51,328 nt of DNA from Nitrospira sp. (GTDB lineage Bacteria; Nitrospirota; Nitrospiria; Nitrospirales; Nitrospiraceae): assembly GCA_024330965.1 (NCBI GenBank), contig JANDJL010000022.1:1-51328 (forward strand). The letters run 5' to 3'. The number at the start of each line of letters is the position of its first letter. The stretch's first letter is position 1. The position numbers and the translations under genes are program-made. Positions 51,241 through 51,328 of this stretch are shown one piece after another. Below the pieces are notes generated by a model. The model worked only from the letters and a program-made list of their open reading frames with translations, had not been told where the DNA came from and ran no database searches.

Positions 51241-51328
51241 ATGGCGAAGGCGAAATTTGAGCGGAAGAAGCCGCATGTGAACATTGGGACGATCGGGCAT
51301 GTGGATCATGGGAAGACGACCTTGACGG
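51241..51328 (+). CDS. tuf: elongation factor Tu, N-terminal fragment (cut by window end)
   Basis: The first 29 residues read [20 protein letters not shown] then VDHGKTTLT, the universal EF-Tu start including the G1 P-loop [10 protein letters not shown]-Tu brings aminoacyl-tRNA to the ribosome with GTP. AAAGGAG lies ten bases upstream. The order tRNA-Tyr, tRNA-Gly, tRNA-Thr, tuf matches the classical bacterial tufB operon layout. Confidence 0.97.
   Translation, partial: MAKAKFERKKPHVNIGTIGHVDHGKTTLT

Overview
The window looks like about 51 kb of chromosome from a Nitrospira-type bacterium (phylum Nitrospirota). This is an inference from GC-rich coding sequence, exosortase-type PEP-CTERM proteins, a TatT-type TRAP transporter, IS1595 and ISNCY-like elements, and overall gene character. 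No 16S rRNA gene is present to confirm it.

The left 30 kb reads as a phosphate-starvation island. It holds, in order: an OlsB-like ornithine-lipid acyltransferase (cut by the left edge), a canonical OmpR/PhoB-type response regulator, a CYTH-CHAD (polyphosphate-type) protein with an outer-membrane barrel protein, an orphan GspC, a two-partner secretion pair (TpsB-TpsA) followed by its own ExbB-ExbD-TonB, a PEP-CTERM protein, a PstS-like protein carrying an EF-hand-like loop, a second membrane-tailed exported protein, an OprP/OprO-type phosphate porin, a second PstS-like protein, a second response regulator with a degenerate receiver, a CBS protein, and a membrane-lipid remodelling set: Agt-like glycosyltransferase, a class III aminotransferase fused to a membrane domain, and a PlcP-like phospholipase C.

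The unifying evidence is non-coding. Upstream of most of these genes is a 39-bp element made of four 6-bp repeats at exactly 11-bp period, typically starting (G/T)TTAAC and ending (T/C)GT(A/T)A(C/T), followed 8-10 bp later by a -10-like hexamer. This has the geometry of PhoB/PhoP boxes. I see eight good copies and two weaker ones, and read the block as a Pho regulon.

The middle part (28.4-39.8 kb) carries an alpha/beta hydrolase, a TatT-DctP-DctQM TRAP transporter operon, a Gld-type ABC export operon (GldA/GldF/GldG-like plus DUF4340) and an RlpA-like lipoprotein. Two decayed transposons lie in the window: an 867-bp IS1595-family element with intact 8-bp target duplications but a doubly broken transposase (19.8-20.6 kb), and an ISNCY-like remnant (39.8-40.7 kb).

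The right part (40.8-51.3 kb) is housekeeping-like: two HEAT-repeat proteins, a membrane-anchored coiled-coil protein, an alpha-glucan phosphorylase, a conserved hypothetical, a UvrD/PcrA-type helicase, an exported HExxH protein, and a tRNA-Tyr/Gly/Thr cluster leading into an elongation factor Tu gene cut by the right edge, preceded by a near-consensus sigma70 promoter.
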